DNA from: Nitrospira sp.
GTDB lineage: Bacteria; Nitrospirota; Nitrospiria; Nitrospirales; Nitrospiraceae
DNA: 42,728 nt
Assembly (NCBI GenBank): GCA_019636815.1
Contig: JAHBWT010000003.1
Coordinates: 72,086-114,813, forward strand
Direction of reading: 5' to 3'
The position numbers were made by a program, and so were the translations under genes. Shown here piece by piece: positions 17,704 to 26,415 of the stretch. The notes beneath the pieces are model-generated. The model was not told where the DNA came from, did no database searches, and saw only the letters and a list, made by a program, of their open reading frames with translations. Within the stretch, counting starts at the first letter, position 1, and each line of letters opens with the position of its first letter.

Positions 17704-18888
17704 ATGCACATCGCACGACGAAAAACTCGACAGATCGCCGTCGGAAAAGTAAAGATCGGCGGCGATGCCCCCGTTTCCGTACAATCGATGTGTTCGACGG
17801 ACACACGCGATGTGGCCGCGACCGTTGCACAGATTCACCAGCTTGAAGCCGCCGGCTGCGAACTTATTCGCATAGCGGTTCCGGACGATGAAGCCGCACG
17901 AGTGCTCCCCCAAATCAAGTCGGCCATGACGGTACCGCTGATCGCCGATATTCACTTCGATCATCGCTTAGCCTTAAAGGCCGCGCAAGTCGTCGATTGT
18001 GTCCGTATCAACCCCGGCAATATCGGCGCCTGGTGGAAGGTGGAAGAAGTCATCAAGGCCGTGAAAGAGCGTGGTATTCCCCTTCGCGTCGGTGTCAACG
18101 GCGGGTCGCTCGAACGTCCCTTGCTGGAAAAATACGGGTGGCCTTCCCCCGAGGCGCTTGCAGAATCAGCGCTCAATGCCGTGCATGCATTGGAAGACGT
18201 GGGCTTTACCAATCTAAAGGTGTCGCTGAAAGCCTCGGACGTGCACCATGCGATCGACGCCTACTGGCTCTTTGCCCATCAGTCGGATTATCCACTTCAC
18301 ATTGGGATCACGGAAGCCGGGACGACCATGACAGGGGCTGTGAAATCTTCGATCGGTCTCGGGTACCTGCTGTCGCAAGGTATCGGAGATACGTTGCGTG
18401 TGTCGCTGGCGGCTGAGCCCGTTGATGAAGTCAAAGTCGGGTTTGAAATTCTAAAATCGCTTGAGCTGCGACATCGTGGTATCAACGTCATCGCCTGTCC
18501 CACGTGTGGACGTGTCGAAATCGATGTCGTCCGCATGGCGAACGAATTGGAGAAAAAGCTCGGCCATATCAAGACTCCGTTGAACGTCTCGGTGCTCGGG
18601 TGCGTCGTGAATGGAATCGGGGAAGGAAAAGAGGCGGACATTGGGATCGCCGGTGGCGAGGGCAAGGGTATCTTGTTTAAGAAGGGTAAGCTGGTTCGGA
18701 AGGTCCCGATGGAAGAATTGATGGACACATTGATCGAAGAAGTGGAACTCCTCGCCAAAGAAAGAGAAGCGGAAGGGAGCGGTGAGGCAATTGCTCCCGC
18801 CCACTCAAACGGGTGGGAATCGCTGGTGCCTCAGTCGGATCATCCCTCGACGCTCGGGAAAGAGATTCCAGTATTGCCCCACCGGTAG
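17704..18888 (+). CDS. ispG: 4-hydroxy-3-methylbut-2-en-1-yl diphosphate synthase IspG
   Basis: [4Fe-4S] enzyme of the MEP pathway converting MEcPP to HMBPP, the IspH substrate. The 394-residue product has the TIM-barrel part with SVQSMCSTDTRD, PLIADIHFDHRLAL, VRINPGNIG and GITEAGT. The cluster-binding C-terminal part has C265 and C268 in CPTCGR, C300 in LGCVVNGIGEG and the catalytic Glu at 307. It is the compact bacterial form without the plant-type insertion. The C-terminus has about 35 extra residues after the usual end. Directly downstream of dxs, making a two-gene isoprenoid unit between the hopanoid/Mla operon and hpnH. Confidence 0.96.
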   Translation: MHIARRKTRQIAVGKVKIGGDAPVSVQSMCSTDTRDVAATVAQIHQLEAAGCELIRIAVPDDEAARVLPQIKSAMTVPLIADIHFDHRLALKAAQVVDCVRINPGNIGAWWKVEEVIKAVKERGIPLRVGVNGGSLERPLLEKYGWPSPEALAESALNAVHALEDVGFTNLKVSLKASDVHHAIDAYWLFAHQSDYPLHIGITEAGTTMTGAVKSSIGLGYLLSQGIGDTLRVSLAAEPVDEVKVGFEILKSLELRHRGINVIACPTCGRVEIDVVRMANELEKKLGHIKTPLNVSVLGCVVNGIGEGKEADIGIAGGEGKGILFKKGKLVRKVPMEELMDTLIEEVELLAKEREAEGSGEAIAPAHSNGWESLVPQSDHPSTLGKEIPVLPHR

Positions 18889-18953
18889 GTGCGCCTGGGA
18901 TAACGCCGCTCCACTTGTTCCCTCCGCAAAGTCTCCCTCACCAAAGAATCGAT

Positions 18954-18974
18954 TGACGCATTCTGAGTGCGTCA
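18954..18974. promoter_or_regulatory. Perfect inverted repeat at the start of the GT87-like gene
   Basis: TGACGCA (18954-18960) and TGCGTCA (18968-18974) pair exactly around a seven-base loop. The left arm is part of a -35-like TTGACG and the right arm ends in the A of the ATG at 18974. The layout fits an operator or a start-masking hairpin; an ispG terminator is less likely because there is no T run. Confidence 0.4.
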
Positions 18975-20341
18975 TGTATGTGTGCAGTCACGCGATGAAC
19001 TCGAATTCCCCAATTCACCGGCTCAATTCTTTCCTGAGGTCGGCGTTGTTTGCACGACTCATGAAAGTCGGCCTCGTCATGGCCGCGCTCGTGCACGGCT
19101 ACATTATTTCCTTTGGGCGAGCCTTTCACTTTCGTGACATCGATATCCATCGGGAAATCGGAAGGCGTTTTCTTTTGGGAGAATACTTGTACGCCAATGA
19201 TTACTGCTACATGTATTTGCCGACCACCGGCATCTATTTCGCTCCATTGCTGGTTTGGGAAAGAAATACAAGTCTGGCCTTACGTTATGCTGTTGCAGTG
19301 GCCTGTTTGGCCGTGACGATTATGGTCTTCCATCGCACGCTATGCGGTCTATCGGATTCGAACAGGCGGGGAGGGCTCTGGATTGGTGTAGGTGCCGGGG
19401 CGTTGACGCTGCAATTCATCTTGAATGATCTTGACGACGGTGGACCGCATCTCATGCTGCTGGGCATTCTCAGTGGAGGTCTCTACGCCATATGGGTCGG
19501 GAGAGAACGGCTTGGGGCAGCGCTGGTTGGGCTTGGCATCGTGCTTAAAATTACGCCGGCGCTCTTTGTGCTCCTGTTCTTATGGAAGCGGCAGTGGCGG
19601 GCTGCCTTGTATACGATGGCCGCCACGCTGATCTGGATCGTGCTCCCTGTTCTGTATATGGGACCCACGAGTTGGTGGGATCATCACATGGAATGGACGA
19701 GGAATGCCGTGCTTTCTGTGTTTGATCGGCAGATAGAAGGGCGGCAAGAGAATGAACTTCAAAAGGCCAACCTCTCTCTCCGCCATACCATGCTCCGGTA
19801 TCTCGTCACCTACCCACCGACTCATCGGCTTCGGCAAGTCGATCCCGGATACCAACCGGTCTTTGATCTACCGTCGCCGGTTGCGAATGCGATCGTCGGC
19901 GTCGCGGCGATCTCCTTGTTGGGTCTGTTTGCCTGGTTCAGTCGACGGCCATTTCAAGGGCCTGGAGATCCCGAGTGGGCACAAGATTGCGCCGCGACCT
20001 TCATTTTGGCGTTGCTATTTTCTCCCATTACATGGGACCAGCATTTAGTCTGGGCGATCCCAGCGGCCTGCGTCGTTGTTGCTGCCGCAACGCAAATGAG
20101 AGGCGAATTGAGCCGCGCTGGATACGTGATGCTTGCAGTCTATGTCGTATTGACCATGGTGTTGAACTATGAAGTCGTGGGTTCCGCAAGATGGGAAGCT
20201 CTGAAGAGTTATCATCATCTCGGGATTGCTATACTGATCCTGTACATGCTGCTTCTCAGTACGAAGCGTGGAAGGAGTTCTCCGGATCTATATCAGAGGA
20301 AGATGTTTCGTGGCTCGTCCCGCGTGGTTGGTGAGGCATAG
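18974..20341 (+). CDS. Polytopic membrane protein, glycosyltransferase family 87-like (DUF2029)
   Basis: A 455-residue integral membrane protein with roughly ten hydrophobic segments. Its plan resembles GT87/DUF2029 polyprenyl-phosphate-sugar transferases. An early acidic loop (FHFRDIDIHREIG) follows the first membrane helix, then YMYLPTTGIYFAPL, a GLGIVLKITPALFVLLFLWKR-like segment and the late SPITWDQHLVWAIPA. Family members transfer mannose or arabinose from lipid carriers on the periplasmic face. The start is uncertain: ATG 18974 has only a GAG upstream and ATG 18995 is equally open. The frame also runs back into ispG, but such a start is unlikely. The substrate is unknown; its position between isoprenoid and hopanoid genes suggests an envelope or lipid glycan role. 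Confidence 0.7.
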   Translation: MYVCSHAMNSNSPIHRLNSFLRSALFARLMKVGLVMAALVHGYIISFGRAFHFRDIDIHREIGRRFLLGEYLYANDYCYMYLPTTGIYFAPLLVWERNTSLALRYAVAVACLAVTIMVFHRTLCGLSDSNRRGGLWIGVGAGALTLQFILNDLDDGGPHLMLLGILSGGLYAIWVGRERLGAALVGLGIVLKITPALFVLLFLWKRQWRAALYTMAATLIWIVLPVLYMGPTSWWDHHMEWTRNAVLSVFDRQIEGRQENELQKANLSLRHTMLRYLVTYPPTHRLRQVDPGYQPVFDLPSPVANAIVGVAAISLLGLFAWFSRRPFQGPGDPEWAQDCAATFILALLFSPITWDQHLVWAIPAACVVVAAATQMRGELSRAGYVMLAVYVVLTMVLNYEVVGSARWEALKSYHHLGIAILILYMLLLSTKRGRSSPDLYQRKMFRGSSRVVGEA

Positions 20342-20421
20342 AACGCATATTACGGATTCCAAAACGTCTGAGGCTCTTCGTAAGGAAGTGTCGCTCGATT
20401 GGTTGTTAGATCGGTCTTGTA

Positions 20422-20451
20422 TTGAGTTCCAGAAAAAGAAACGACTATAAT
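20422..20451 (+). promoter_or_regulatory. Promoter of tRNA-Cys
   Basis: TTGAGT at 20422-20427 and a consensus TATAAT at 20446-20451, 18 bases apart. The start would fall near 20458, only about six bases before the mature tRNA. Confidence 0.65.
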
Positions 20452-20463
20452 GCCGCCTTCCGG

Positions 20464-20538
20464 GGCGCCGTACCCAAGTGGTAAGGGAGCAGTCTGCAAA
20501 ACTGCGATGCAGCGGTTCGAACCCGCTCGGCGCCTCCA
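20464..20538 (+). tRNA. tRNA-Cys (GCA)
   Basis: All arms fold. The acceptor GGCGCCG pairs with CGGCGCC, the D-arm is CCC/GGG, the anticodon stem GCAGT/ACTGC encloses loop CTGCAAA with anticodon GCA, and the T-arm AGCGG/CCGCT encloses TTCGAAC. The discriminator base is T, as expected for tRNA-Cys, and CCA is encoded (20536-20538). It sits alone in the gap between the GT87-like gene and hpnH. Confidence 0.96.
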
Positions 20539-20762
20539 AACAGAGCTTGCTCGACCCGGAGCCCTTACGATTGTTCTTGGCGACGGGATAAAACCATCCA
20601 GTGTTTTCGGTTTCGCTTGCGCGTCCCGACGACCGATCATCGTTTTATCGAATCGATGGCGTCGGATTAAACACCTCGCGTGTCCGTGCTGTTTCCTACC
20701 GTCCTTCGCGCATGCCCCTTGCTAAGACACGCCTCCCCCTGTTTTGCAGACAGTCGCGGAAA

Positions 20763-20791
20763 TTGACGAGCTCCGTGCTTGATGCTAGAAT
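20763..20791 (+). promoter_or_regulatory. Promoter of hpnH
   Basis: TTGACG (20763-20768) and TAGAAT (20786-20791) separated by exactly 17 bases. The start is expected near 20798, giving an 87-base leader. The 220 bases between tRNA-Cys and this promoter show no gene. Confidence 0.7.
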
Positions 20792-20815
20792 CCCGCACAT
20801 TATTGTGCCTCCAAC

Positions 20816-20836
20816 ATAGCTGCGTTGTGCGGCTAT
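20816..20836 (+). promoter_or_regulatory. Hairpin in the hpnH leader
   Basis: ATAGCTGC and GCGGCTAT form an eight-pair stem (one G-T pair) around GTTGT, inside the predicted 5' leader of hpnH and 48 bases before its ATG. It leaves the ribosome binding site free, so it may only stabilise the mRNA. Confidence 0.3.
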
Positions 20837-20884
20837 TCATATACAAGGGCTCGAAAATAAAACAGAGCAGATAAGGAGAGCGGA

Positions 20885-21901
20885 ATGGCTGTTCCGATTT
20901 CCCAGATGTATACCGTGGCGACGTATGTTCTTTCCCAGAAGCTGAAGGGAGTGAAGCGATATCCATTAGTGCTCATGCTTGAGCCGCTCTTCCGCTGTAA
21001 TCTGGCTTGCGCAGGGTGCGGGAAGATTCAGTATCCCGACCATGTCCTCGATAAGCGGTTGACACCCGAGCAATGCTGGGCGGCAGCGGAGGAGTGCGGA
21101 GCGCCTATGGTCAGCATCCCGGGTGGTGAGCCGCTCATTCATCCTGAAATCGCAAAGATCGTACAGGGCTTGGTGGATCGAAAGAAGTATATTTATCTTT
21201 GTACCAATGCGATCCTCTTGGAACGCAAACTGGACGAGTACAAGCCTTCGAAATATCTCACATTCAGCGTCCATATGGATGGACTTAAAGATGAGCACGA
21301 CTTGGCAGTCTGTCGAGACGGAGTGTACGATGTCGCTGTGAAAGCTATTAAAGCGGCGGTCAAGCGCGGACATCGGGTCACGACGAATACGACATTGTTT
21401 GACGATGCGAATCCTGAGCGGGTGAGGAAGTTTTTCGATGAAATGATGGCCCTTGGTGTCGAGGGTATGACGATCTCGCCCGGGTACAGTTATCAAAAGG
21501 CCCCGGATCAACAGCATTTCTTGAAGCGGGCCCGAACCCAGGAGCTCTTTGCCAAGATCCTGAGTCGGCCCGAGTCAGGGTGGCGATTTAATCAATCGCC
21601 ATTGTTTTTGGATTTTCTCATGGGCCGGCGTGAATACCAGTGCACTCCCTGGGGCAATCCGACTTACAATGTCTTTGGATGGCAGAAGCCCTGCTACTTG
21701 CTTCAAGAGGGTTATGCCAAAACATTTCATGAGCTGATGGAGTCAACGGAGTGGGAGAACTACGGAACCGGTCGAAATGAAAAATGTGCTGATTGTATGG
21801 TCCATTGTGGCTATGAGGCGTCAGCCGTTGAGGATACGTTCAGCACCATCTCCGGGTTCACCCGAACGGCCAAGTTGACATTGCTGCCGACTTCTCGGTA
21901 A
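20885..21901 (+). CDS. hpnH: Adenosylhopane synthase HpnH (radical SAM)
   Basis: Radical SAM enzyme that adds the 5'-deoxyadenosyl group to diploptene, giving adenosylhopane, the first side-chain step of bacteriohopanepolyols. The 338-residue product has the cluster motif CNLACAGC with C38, C42 and C45, the glycine-rich SIPGGEPLIH segment, and a Cys-rich C-terminal region (CTPWGNP, KPCYLL, CADCMVHCGYE) as in the HpnH family. The N-terminal VPISQMYTVATYVLSQKLKG is also characteristic. AAGGAG lies six bases before the ATG. It has its own promoter and is separated from shc-hpnG by the Mla, dxs and ispG genes, so the pathway is split into two transcription units. Confidence 0.96.
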   Translation: MAVPISQMYTVATYVLSQKLKGVKRYPLVLMLEPLFRCNLACAGCGKIQYPDHVLDKRLTPEQCWAAAEECGAPMVSIPGGEPLIHPEIAKIVQGLVDRKKYIYLCTNAILLERKLDEYKPSKYLTFSVHMDGLKDEHDLAVCRDGVYDVAVKAIKAAVKRGHRVTTNTTLFDDANPERVRKFFDEMMALGVEGMTISPGYSYQKAPDQQHFLKRARTQELFAKILSRPESGWRFNQSPLFLDFLMGRREYQCTPWGNPTYNVFGWQKPCYLLQEGYAKTFHELMESTEWENYGTGRNEKCADCMVHCGYEASAVEDTFSTISGFTRTAKLTLLPTSR

Positions 21902-21982
21902 TCGCTAATCGCGCGTATTCGTCATGGCACGGTGCAATGTTTCCATCAGCGAATGGGGATTGCTGGTTGGAGGCCTCTGGAA

Positions 21983-22375
21983 ATGACCGATACTAAAAAT
22001 CACACTGCTGATGCCGCTGGTTCTCTTGAAGGGCGGGTGTTTACGCCAGGATTGGCAACAGAGGTCGCAGAGGCGATTGAGCTTGCATTTGATTACCGCG
22101 GTGACGTGACCCTGACGCTACGGTCCGGCGAAATTGTGGCCGGCTACATTTTCAACCGTCAGGGCACCGGTACTGATCCATATCTTGAACTATTTCCAGC
22201 AGACCGTCAGGATTCTCGACGTGTTACCTATCGGGATATCGTCGCGATTGCGTTTACAGGTGAAGACACAGCAAGCGGCAAGTCATGGGAAGCTTGGGTA
22301 TCAAAAAAGGAGTCTGAGCGTCGCACGGAAGCTGAAAAGATTGAGGCAATCGCTCGCACCAAAGGCTATCTTTAA
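21983..22375 (+). CDS. Small conserved-type protein with an SH3/LSm-like beta core (unknown function)
   Basis: A 130-residue soluble protein with no signal or membrane segment. Its centre (VTLTLRSGEIVAGYI, then LELFPAD, then RRVTYRDIVAIAFTG) reads as short beta strands resembling an LSm or SH3-type barrel, followed by a basic-acidic helical tail. That fold guess is mine and the function is unknown. The ATG at 21983 is chosen because GGAGG lies about ten bases upstream; a GTG at 21932 keeps the frame open but lacks a site. It follows hpnH by 81 bases and probably shares its transcript, so a link to hopanoid synthesis is possible. Confidence 0.7.
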   Translation: MTDTKNHTADAAGSLEGRVFTPGLATEVAEAIELAFDYRGDVTLTLRSGEIVAGYIFNRQGTGTDPYLELFPADRQDSRRVTYRDIVAIAFTGEDTASGKSWEAWVSKKESERRTEAEKIEAIARTKGYL

Positions 22376-22448
22376 CCCGCTCATCTCTACCGCTGATTTT
22401 GAAGCGAGAACCCGCTCGCGCATCACCTTAAAAGGGTCTGCTGCTTCG

Positions 22449-22477
22449 TTGACAAAGATTTGACGCTGTGCTAGAAA
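22449..22477 (+). promoter_or_regulatory. Promoter of the membrane-anchored protein gene
   Basis: Consensus TTGACA (22449-22454), 17 bases, TAGAAA (22472-22477). The start near 22484 lies after the GTG at 22468, which argues that translation begins at ATG 22510. Confidence 0.6.
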
Positions 22478-22509
22478 CCCACGGCCCCGTACATAGTACG
22501 TCAGTTGTA

Positions 22510-23088
22510 ATGGAGCGTGTGCGTCTTCGAAGGAGCAAAGCAACGAGTCCGCAATCGATTTCGAAGCTTATCGGGCGAAGACGAGTAGGGTTGTACGTCC
22601 TGGGGTGCGGGCTTGTAATAAGTTCCGTATTTCCACCAGTCGCTCATACCACTCACGAAGCGGATCATCGCTTTATGGTTGAAGGGTATGTCTGTGGACC
22701 TGATGGGAAGGCAGTCTCGAACGTAGACGTTCTTGTCAAAGACACGAAGATTTCGTATGGCCAGGTTGTAAGGACTGATGGAGATGGCTATTACAAAGCG
22801 ACCTTCCATCTACATAACGACAATCTTGGTGATCCTCTTCTTGTAGAAGCAAGAGGGGAGCAACAGAATCTGAAGGTCGAATTTGATCCAAAGGATTTGG
22901 AAAGTGAACGAAAAGTCCAGGTTAATTTTGGAACCAGTTGTGGCGCCAATAACGCTCTCACGTGGGTTTGGTGGGGAGGTGGGGCGATAGTCGCGGCAGT
23001 TGGTGGTGCGATAGGGATGAAGCTTGCCCGTTCTCAGCGGAGACAGGGGCGTGGCAAAGGAAAATCGCAGAAAAAGCAAAAATCGTAA
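22510..23088 (+). CDS. Membrane-anchored protein with carboxypeptidase-regulatory-like domain
   Basis: A 192-residue protein. A basic N-terminus is followed by a hydrophobic signal or anchor (about residues 24-46). A beta domain of about 85 residues comes next (VEGYVCGPDGKAVSNVDVLVKD, then RTDGDGYYKATFHL). This pattern fits the carboxypeptidase-D regulatory/CNA-B-like fold found in many exported proteins. A glycine-rich membrane helix near 165-180 and a strongly basic, Lys/Gln-rich tail follow. It probably presents the beta domain to the periplasm. Start chosen at ATG 22510 because the predicted promoter would begin transcription after the alternative GTG. The role is unknown. Confidence 0.65.
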   Translation: MERVRLRRSKATSPQSISKLIGRRRVGLYVLGCGLVISSVFPPVAHTTHEADHRFMVEGYVCGPDGKAVSNVDVLVKDTKISYGQVVRTDGDGYYKATFHLHNDNLGDPLLVEARGEQQNLKVEFDPKDLESERKVQVNFGTSCGANNALTWVWWGGGAIVAAVGGAIGMKLARSQRRQGRGKGKSQKKQKS

Positions 23089-23317
23089 TCGCCGATGACG
23101 GTGCTTGGAGGCAGTGGAGTACCTTGCCGAATCGGTTGAGTTAGGTGGGCGAGGGTCGGTGTGCAGAGCTATCAAGGCGGGTGTAACTTGGACGCTTTTG
23201 TTAGGGGGGTGTAAACCTCTCGGCAGAAGCGTTTTTTTGTGGGGACCTCTTCCCGCACGGCCCGCTGTGTGTTGGGGCGTCGCTCAAGTATTGAGGTATT
23301 AGGAGGGGCGGTTACCA

Positions 23318-23803
23318 ATGGTTAAGGGAATGGAATTCGTTCGGGTGGCTTTGGCCGTCAGTATTGGCTGGCTGGCTGGTTGCACTGGTGGGGAGGAAGA
23401 AGGGCCGATTGTTCCACCGCCTCCACCTCCGGCAGAATACGCCGACAAGCATATGCCATCAGAATGGTGGGACGATGCTCAGAAATTGGAAGAGGGGCGC
23501 AGGCTCTATCTTGGTGAGGCAAATCCAGATGTGAAATGTTCCAGCTGTCATGGGAATGACGGGAGGCCTGTAAAGGCGGGGGCCACGGACTTCCGGAACC
23601 CAGAGCGTATGAAACTCTATTCAGACTCCGTATGGTTTTGGCGAATCTCCGAAGGTGTCCCCAATACGAAGATGAAAGGGTGGAAGAGCAAGCTCTCCGA
23701 GGACGACCGATGGAAACTTGTGCTGTATGAGAGGAATTTTGGGCTTCCCGGAAAGGTGTGGAGCGAAGAACAAAAGCAGTGGGTGGATAAAGGCGCTCAG
23801 TGA
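23318..23803 (+). CDS. Monohaem cytochrome c lipoprotein
   Basis: First gene of the respiratory cluster. The 161-residue product has a signal peptide ending in lipobox LAGC (Cys22), a Pro-rich linker, and one c-haem motif CSSCH at 74-78 followed by GNDGRP. The later MKGWKSKLS segment contains a candidate distal Met. Lipid anchoring places it on the periplasmic side of the membrane as a likely electron carrier for the complex encoded downstream. AGGAGG precedes the ATG by 11 bases. No convincing promoter was found in the 229 bases upstream. Confidence 0.85.
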   Translation: MVKGMEFVRVALAVSIGWLAGCTGGEEEGPIVPPPPPPAEYADKHMPSEWWDDAQKLEEGRRLYLGEANPDVKCSSCHGNDGRPVKAGATDFRNPERMKLYSDSVWFWRISEGVPNTKMKGWKSKLSEDDRWKLVLYERNFGLPGKVWSEEQKQWVDKGAQ

Positions 23804-23846
23804 GGTTTTTGGTTAGTTTCAGAAAGCAAGGGGGCATCGAGGTATC

Positions 23847-25559
23847 GTGAAAAAACCGTGGCACAGTTTTCCGACTCTTGTTGCGCTTATTGCGCTCTGC
23901 GTGTTTGTTGCGCCAGCTGCCTATGCCCAGGAGCTTGGGGCCTCCTCGGTGAATTTTCCATACGCAGGTAATCGGACGGCCGTCTGGGTTGTTGCGCAAC
24001 TGCATATTTTGTTTGCCGCTTTCATCTTAGGAGCCCCGATCTTTGTCGTCATCGCTGAATGGTTAGGTTATCGAAAGCAAGACCCACGTTACGACCGTAT
24101 GGCTAAAGAAATCACCAAAGTCACGGTCATCCTGTTCAGCTTGACGGCTGTGACTGGAGGTTTCTTTATTTTTATCCTCCTTGCGGCCTATCCGGAGTTC
24201 ACGACCTGGTTCATCAATCAATTCTATATCGTCTTCGCGATCATATACCCGGCGTTATTTATCGTAGAGACGATCCTGATGTACGCCTATCTCTATACCT
24301 GGGATATCTGGAAGGGTGAAAAGAAGGGACGACACATTGCGCTGGGCATCGTTCTGAATCTCGTTTGTCTGCTTATTCTCTTTGTGATCAATGGCCCCAC
24401 ATCGTTTATGAACACTCCGCCAAAGGCCGAAGGGGTCTCGCCTCAAGATTTTCTCGCGGCCGCGACCTTGTGGGACAAAATTGCAAACCAAAGCTGGTTT
24501 CCTCTGAGCCTGCATCGGATCGACGGCAATGTGGCGTTCGGCGGATTTATTGCCGGCATGATCGCCAGCTACATGTATATGGGTTCCAAGACGCAGGAGG
24601 AACGGGCCTACTACGACTGGATGGGCTTCGTCGCGATTTGGATTGCGGTGGGAGGCTCGCTCTTGCAACCGTTCACGGGGCTGTTGCTGGCGTATGAAAT
24701 GTGTGATTACGATTTTTCGTTTTGCCCCTATATGATGGCCGATCAGCTCTCGATGTTTTTCGAGGTGCAAGGCATGATGATCGGGCTGCTTTTCTTGGCG
24801 ATTAACTACTACAGCTGGCTCAGCGTGAAGCGAATCGAGGGGGCTGACAACGTCAGGATGACGATCTTGGCTCCCATAGTCTTGGTTGCAATTCTTCCCG
24901 TAACGATGTGGGTCATGAACGTCTATTGGATCCCTGATCCGATGTCCTTGGCCTTCCTGCTGCCCTTGGTCTTGTCCCCCTTCCTGCTAGGTCGGCTCGT
25001 TCCCGTGACCGTCTCTGCGAGGACCGTCATCAAGATCGGGTTTGTCGTGATGCTCGTCAGTGATGCGGTATGGCTCACCCCAGGGGGATTCGTTGCCACC
25101 GGTACCGATATGCCCGATGAACTGAAGCTGCCAGAAGGCTGGGACTATTTGGCGTCGATGCCGGCCAAGCTCTCGGCCATCATCGTGTTGGTGTTTGTCA
25201 CCGTCGTCAATTATGTTCTCTACAACAGAACCATCAAGCAGGGGACCATTCATTGGGGGAAAATCGATTTTGCGGCACAATTTGTCCTGATTTTTTTGGC
25301 GTTCGTTTCAACGTGGATCATGGGCTTAATGGGTGCGGTCCGATCGCTACTCAAGAAGTATTTCCACGCCTACAGCCTGGTGTCGGACTTTACCGTAGAG
25401 TCGTTTACCCCGACACTGGCGTATTCAGCTTGGTGGATTACCGGGATTACCGTCGGGTTTCTCGTTATAGTCACGCTTGCCGCGCTGGTGGCTCTCCGAC
25501 CATCGGTTTCGAAGGTGCGGGAGGTGGACGTGAGTCCTGTTCCTGTGGAGGCAAAGTGA
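23847..25559 (+). CDS. Cytochrome bd-like membrane protein, paralogue 1
   Basis: A 570-residue integral membrane protein with a signal-like N-terminus (cleavage near AYAQ) and about 13-14 membrane helices. The segment VAQLHILFAAFILGAPIF (H53) matches the place of the first haem-ligand His of CydA, and FPLSLHRIDGNVAFGGF (H223) matches that of the second. The quinol-binding GRQPW motif of canonical CydA is not seen. Proteins of this type are known from Nitrospira as putative bd-like oxidases, but whether this copy reduces oxygen or serves as a quinol-oxidising subunit of the neighbouring complex cannot be told from sequence. The GTG start has GAGGT three bases upstream. Homologous to the protein at 29524-31386. 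Confidence 0.8.
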   Translation: MKKPWHSFPTLVALIALCVFVAPAAYAQELGASSVNFPYAGNRTAVWVVAQLHILFAAFILGAPIFVVIAEWLGYRKQDPRYDRMAKEITKVTVILFSLTAVTGGFFIFILLAAYPEFTTWFINQFYIVFAIIYPALFIVETILMYAYLYTWDIWKGEKKGRHIALGIVLNLVCLLILFVINGPTSFMNTPPKAEGVSPQDFLAAATLWDKIANQSWFPLSLHRIDGNVAFGGFIAGMIASYMYMGSKTQEERAYYDWMGFVAIWIAVGGSLLQPFTGLLLAYEMCDYDFSFCPYMMADQLSMFFEVQGMMIGLLFLAINYYSWLSVKRIEGADNVRMTILAPIVLVAILPVTMWVMNVYWIPDPMSLAFLLPLVLSPFLLGRLVPVTVSARTVIKIGFVVMLVSDAVWLTPGGFVATGTDMPDELKLPEGWDYLASMPAKLSAIIVLVFVTVVNYVLYNRTIKQGTIHWGKIDFAAQFVLIFLAFVSTWIMGLMGAVRSLLKKYFHAYSLVSDFTVESFTPTLAYSAWWITGITVGFLVIVTLAALVALRPSVSKVREVDVSPVPVEAK

Positions 25560-25612
25560 ACCGGAGCCGAGCCGCCATTATTAGACGGTCATGAAAATCC
25601 GAAAGAGGGATC

Positions 25613-26413
25613 GTGTTTAAAAAACTTGGAATCGCGTTAGTGGTTGGTGTGGCGGTGGTAGCCGTTGCCCATTCGCAAGAGGTACCGTCTGACTTTCAAC
25701 TGCTTTGGGCAATTTTCGCGATGATCGGAGCTGTCGTCTTCATGATGCTGGATGCGCCACCGCTCAACGCGATGCACGGTGGGAAGTCTCTCTTTGCCGT
25801 CGTGGCATTTTGGATTGTCGTGATCACGGTCTGTATCGCCGGCGCGTCCCTCTTGCCTCAGTTCGATCCGGAAGATGAGCGGGAAAAAATCAACAAGCTT
25901 TTGGAAAAGCAACGGGCTGCCTCACAGCAGGGGAAGGCCGAGGAGTTGATTGCTCGAGCGAAGGCTCTCGATGAACAGGTCAAAGCCCTCGAGGAGAGGC
26001 TTCAGGCGTTGGGAGCAGGCCAGGCCGTGGTGGCTATGTCGGCCCCTCCACCTGGGGATGCGAAGCCTGCGGGAGCGGCATCGGGTGGCGCGAGCGATGT
26101 GATGAAGGTGGGAGAGGAGCAGTGGCAGCTGCAGGAATGTTACAACTGCCACAAGCTCAGGGGGGAAGGTGGAAAGAAGCGAGGCCCTGAGTTGGATAAC
26201 ATCGGCTCGTTGCTGACCGTCGAGGAGATTCAGGAAAAGATTGTGAACCCCAAGAGCTTCATGGCTGAGGGGTATGAGAAGGAATGGCAGAAGGGCGTCA
26301 TGCCTGACAAGTTCAAGGACCTCATGGATCCCAAAGAAATGCTGGCCCTCGCCACCTGGTTGGGAAATTTCAAAAATACCTCGGTGAACACCCCAAAGCC
26401 TATCAAGAAATAG
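25613..26413 (+). CDS. Membrane-anchored cytochrome c with coiled-coil linker
   Basis: A 266-residue protein with a short N-terminal signal-like helix, two membrane helices (about 30-46 and 60-80), and an alternating Glu/Lys/Ala coiled coil at about 88-134. An Ala/Gly/Pro linker and a C-terminal c-type cytochrome domain follow, with CYNCH at 176-180 and a candidate distal Met in KGVMPDKF. The start is GTG with an AGAGGGA sequence five bases before. It ends two bases before the Rieske gene, so the two are translated together. Likely the cytochrome c1-like electron acceptor of the bc-type complex (inference). Confidence 0.85.
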   Translation: MFKKLGIALVVGVAVVAVAHSQEVPSDFQLLWAIFAMIGAVVFMMLDAPPLNAMHGGKSLFAVVAFWIVVITVCIAGASLLPQFDPEDEREKINKLLEKQRAASQQGKAEELIARAKALDEQVKALEERLQALGAGQAVVAMSAPPPGDAKPAGAASGGASDVMKVGEEQWQLQECYNCHKLRGEGGKKRGPELDNIGSLLTVEEIQEKIVNPKSFMAEGYEKEWQKGVMPDKFKDLMDPKEMLALATWLGNFKNTSVNTPKPIKK

Positions 26414-26415
26414 TA

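Noticed and set aside
22468-22509. GTG at 22468 as start of the membrane-anchored protein
   Set aside because: It falls inside the spacer of a strong promoter, upstream of the predicted transcript start.
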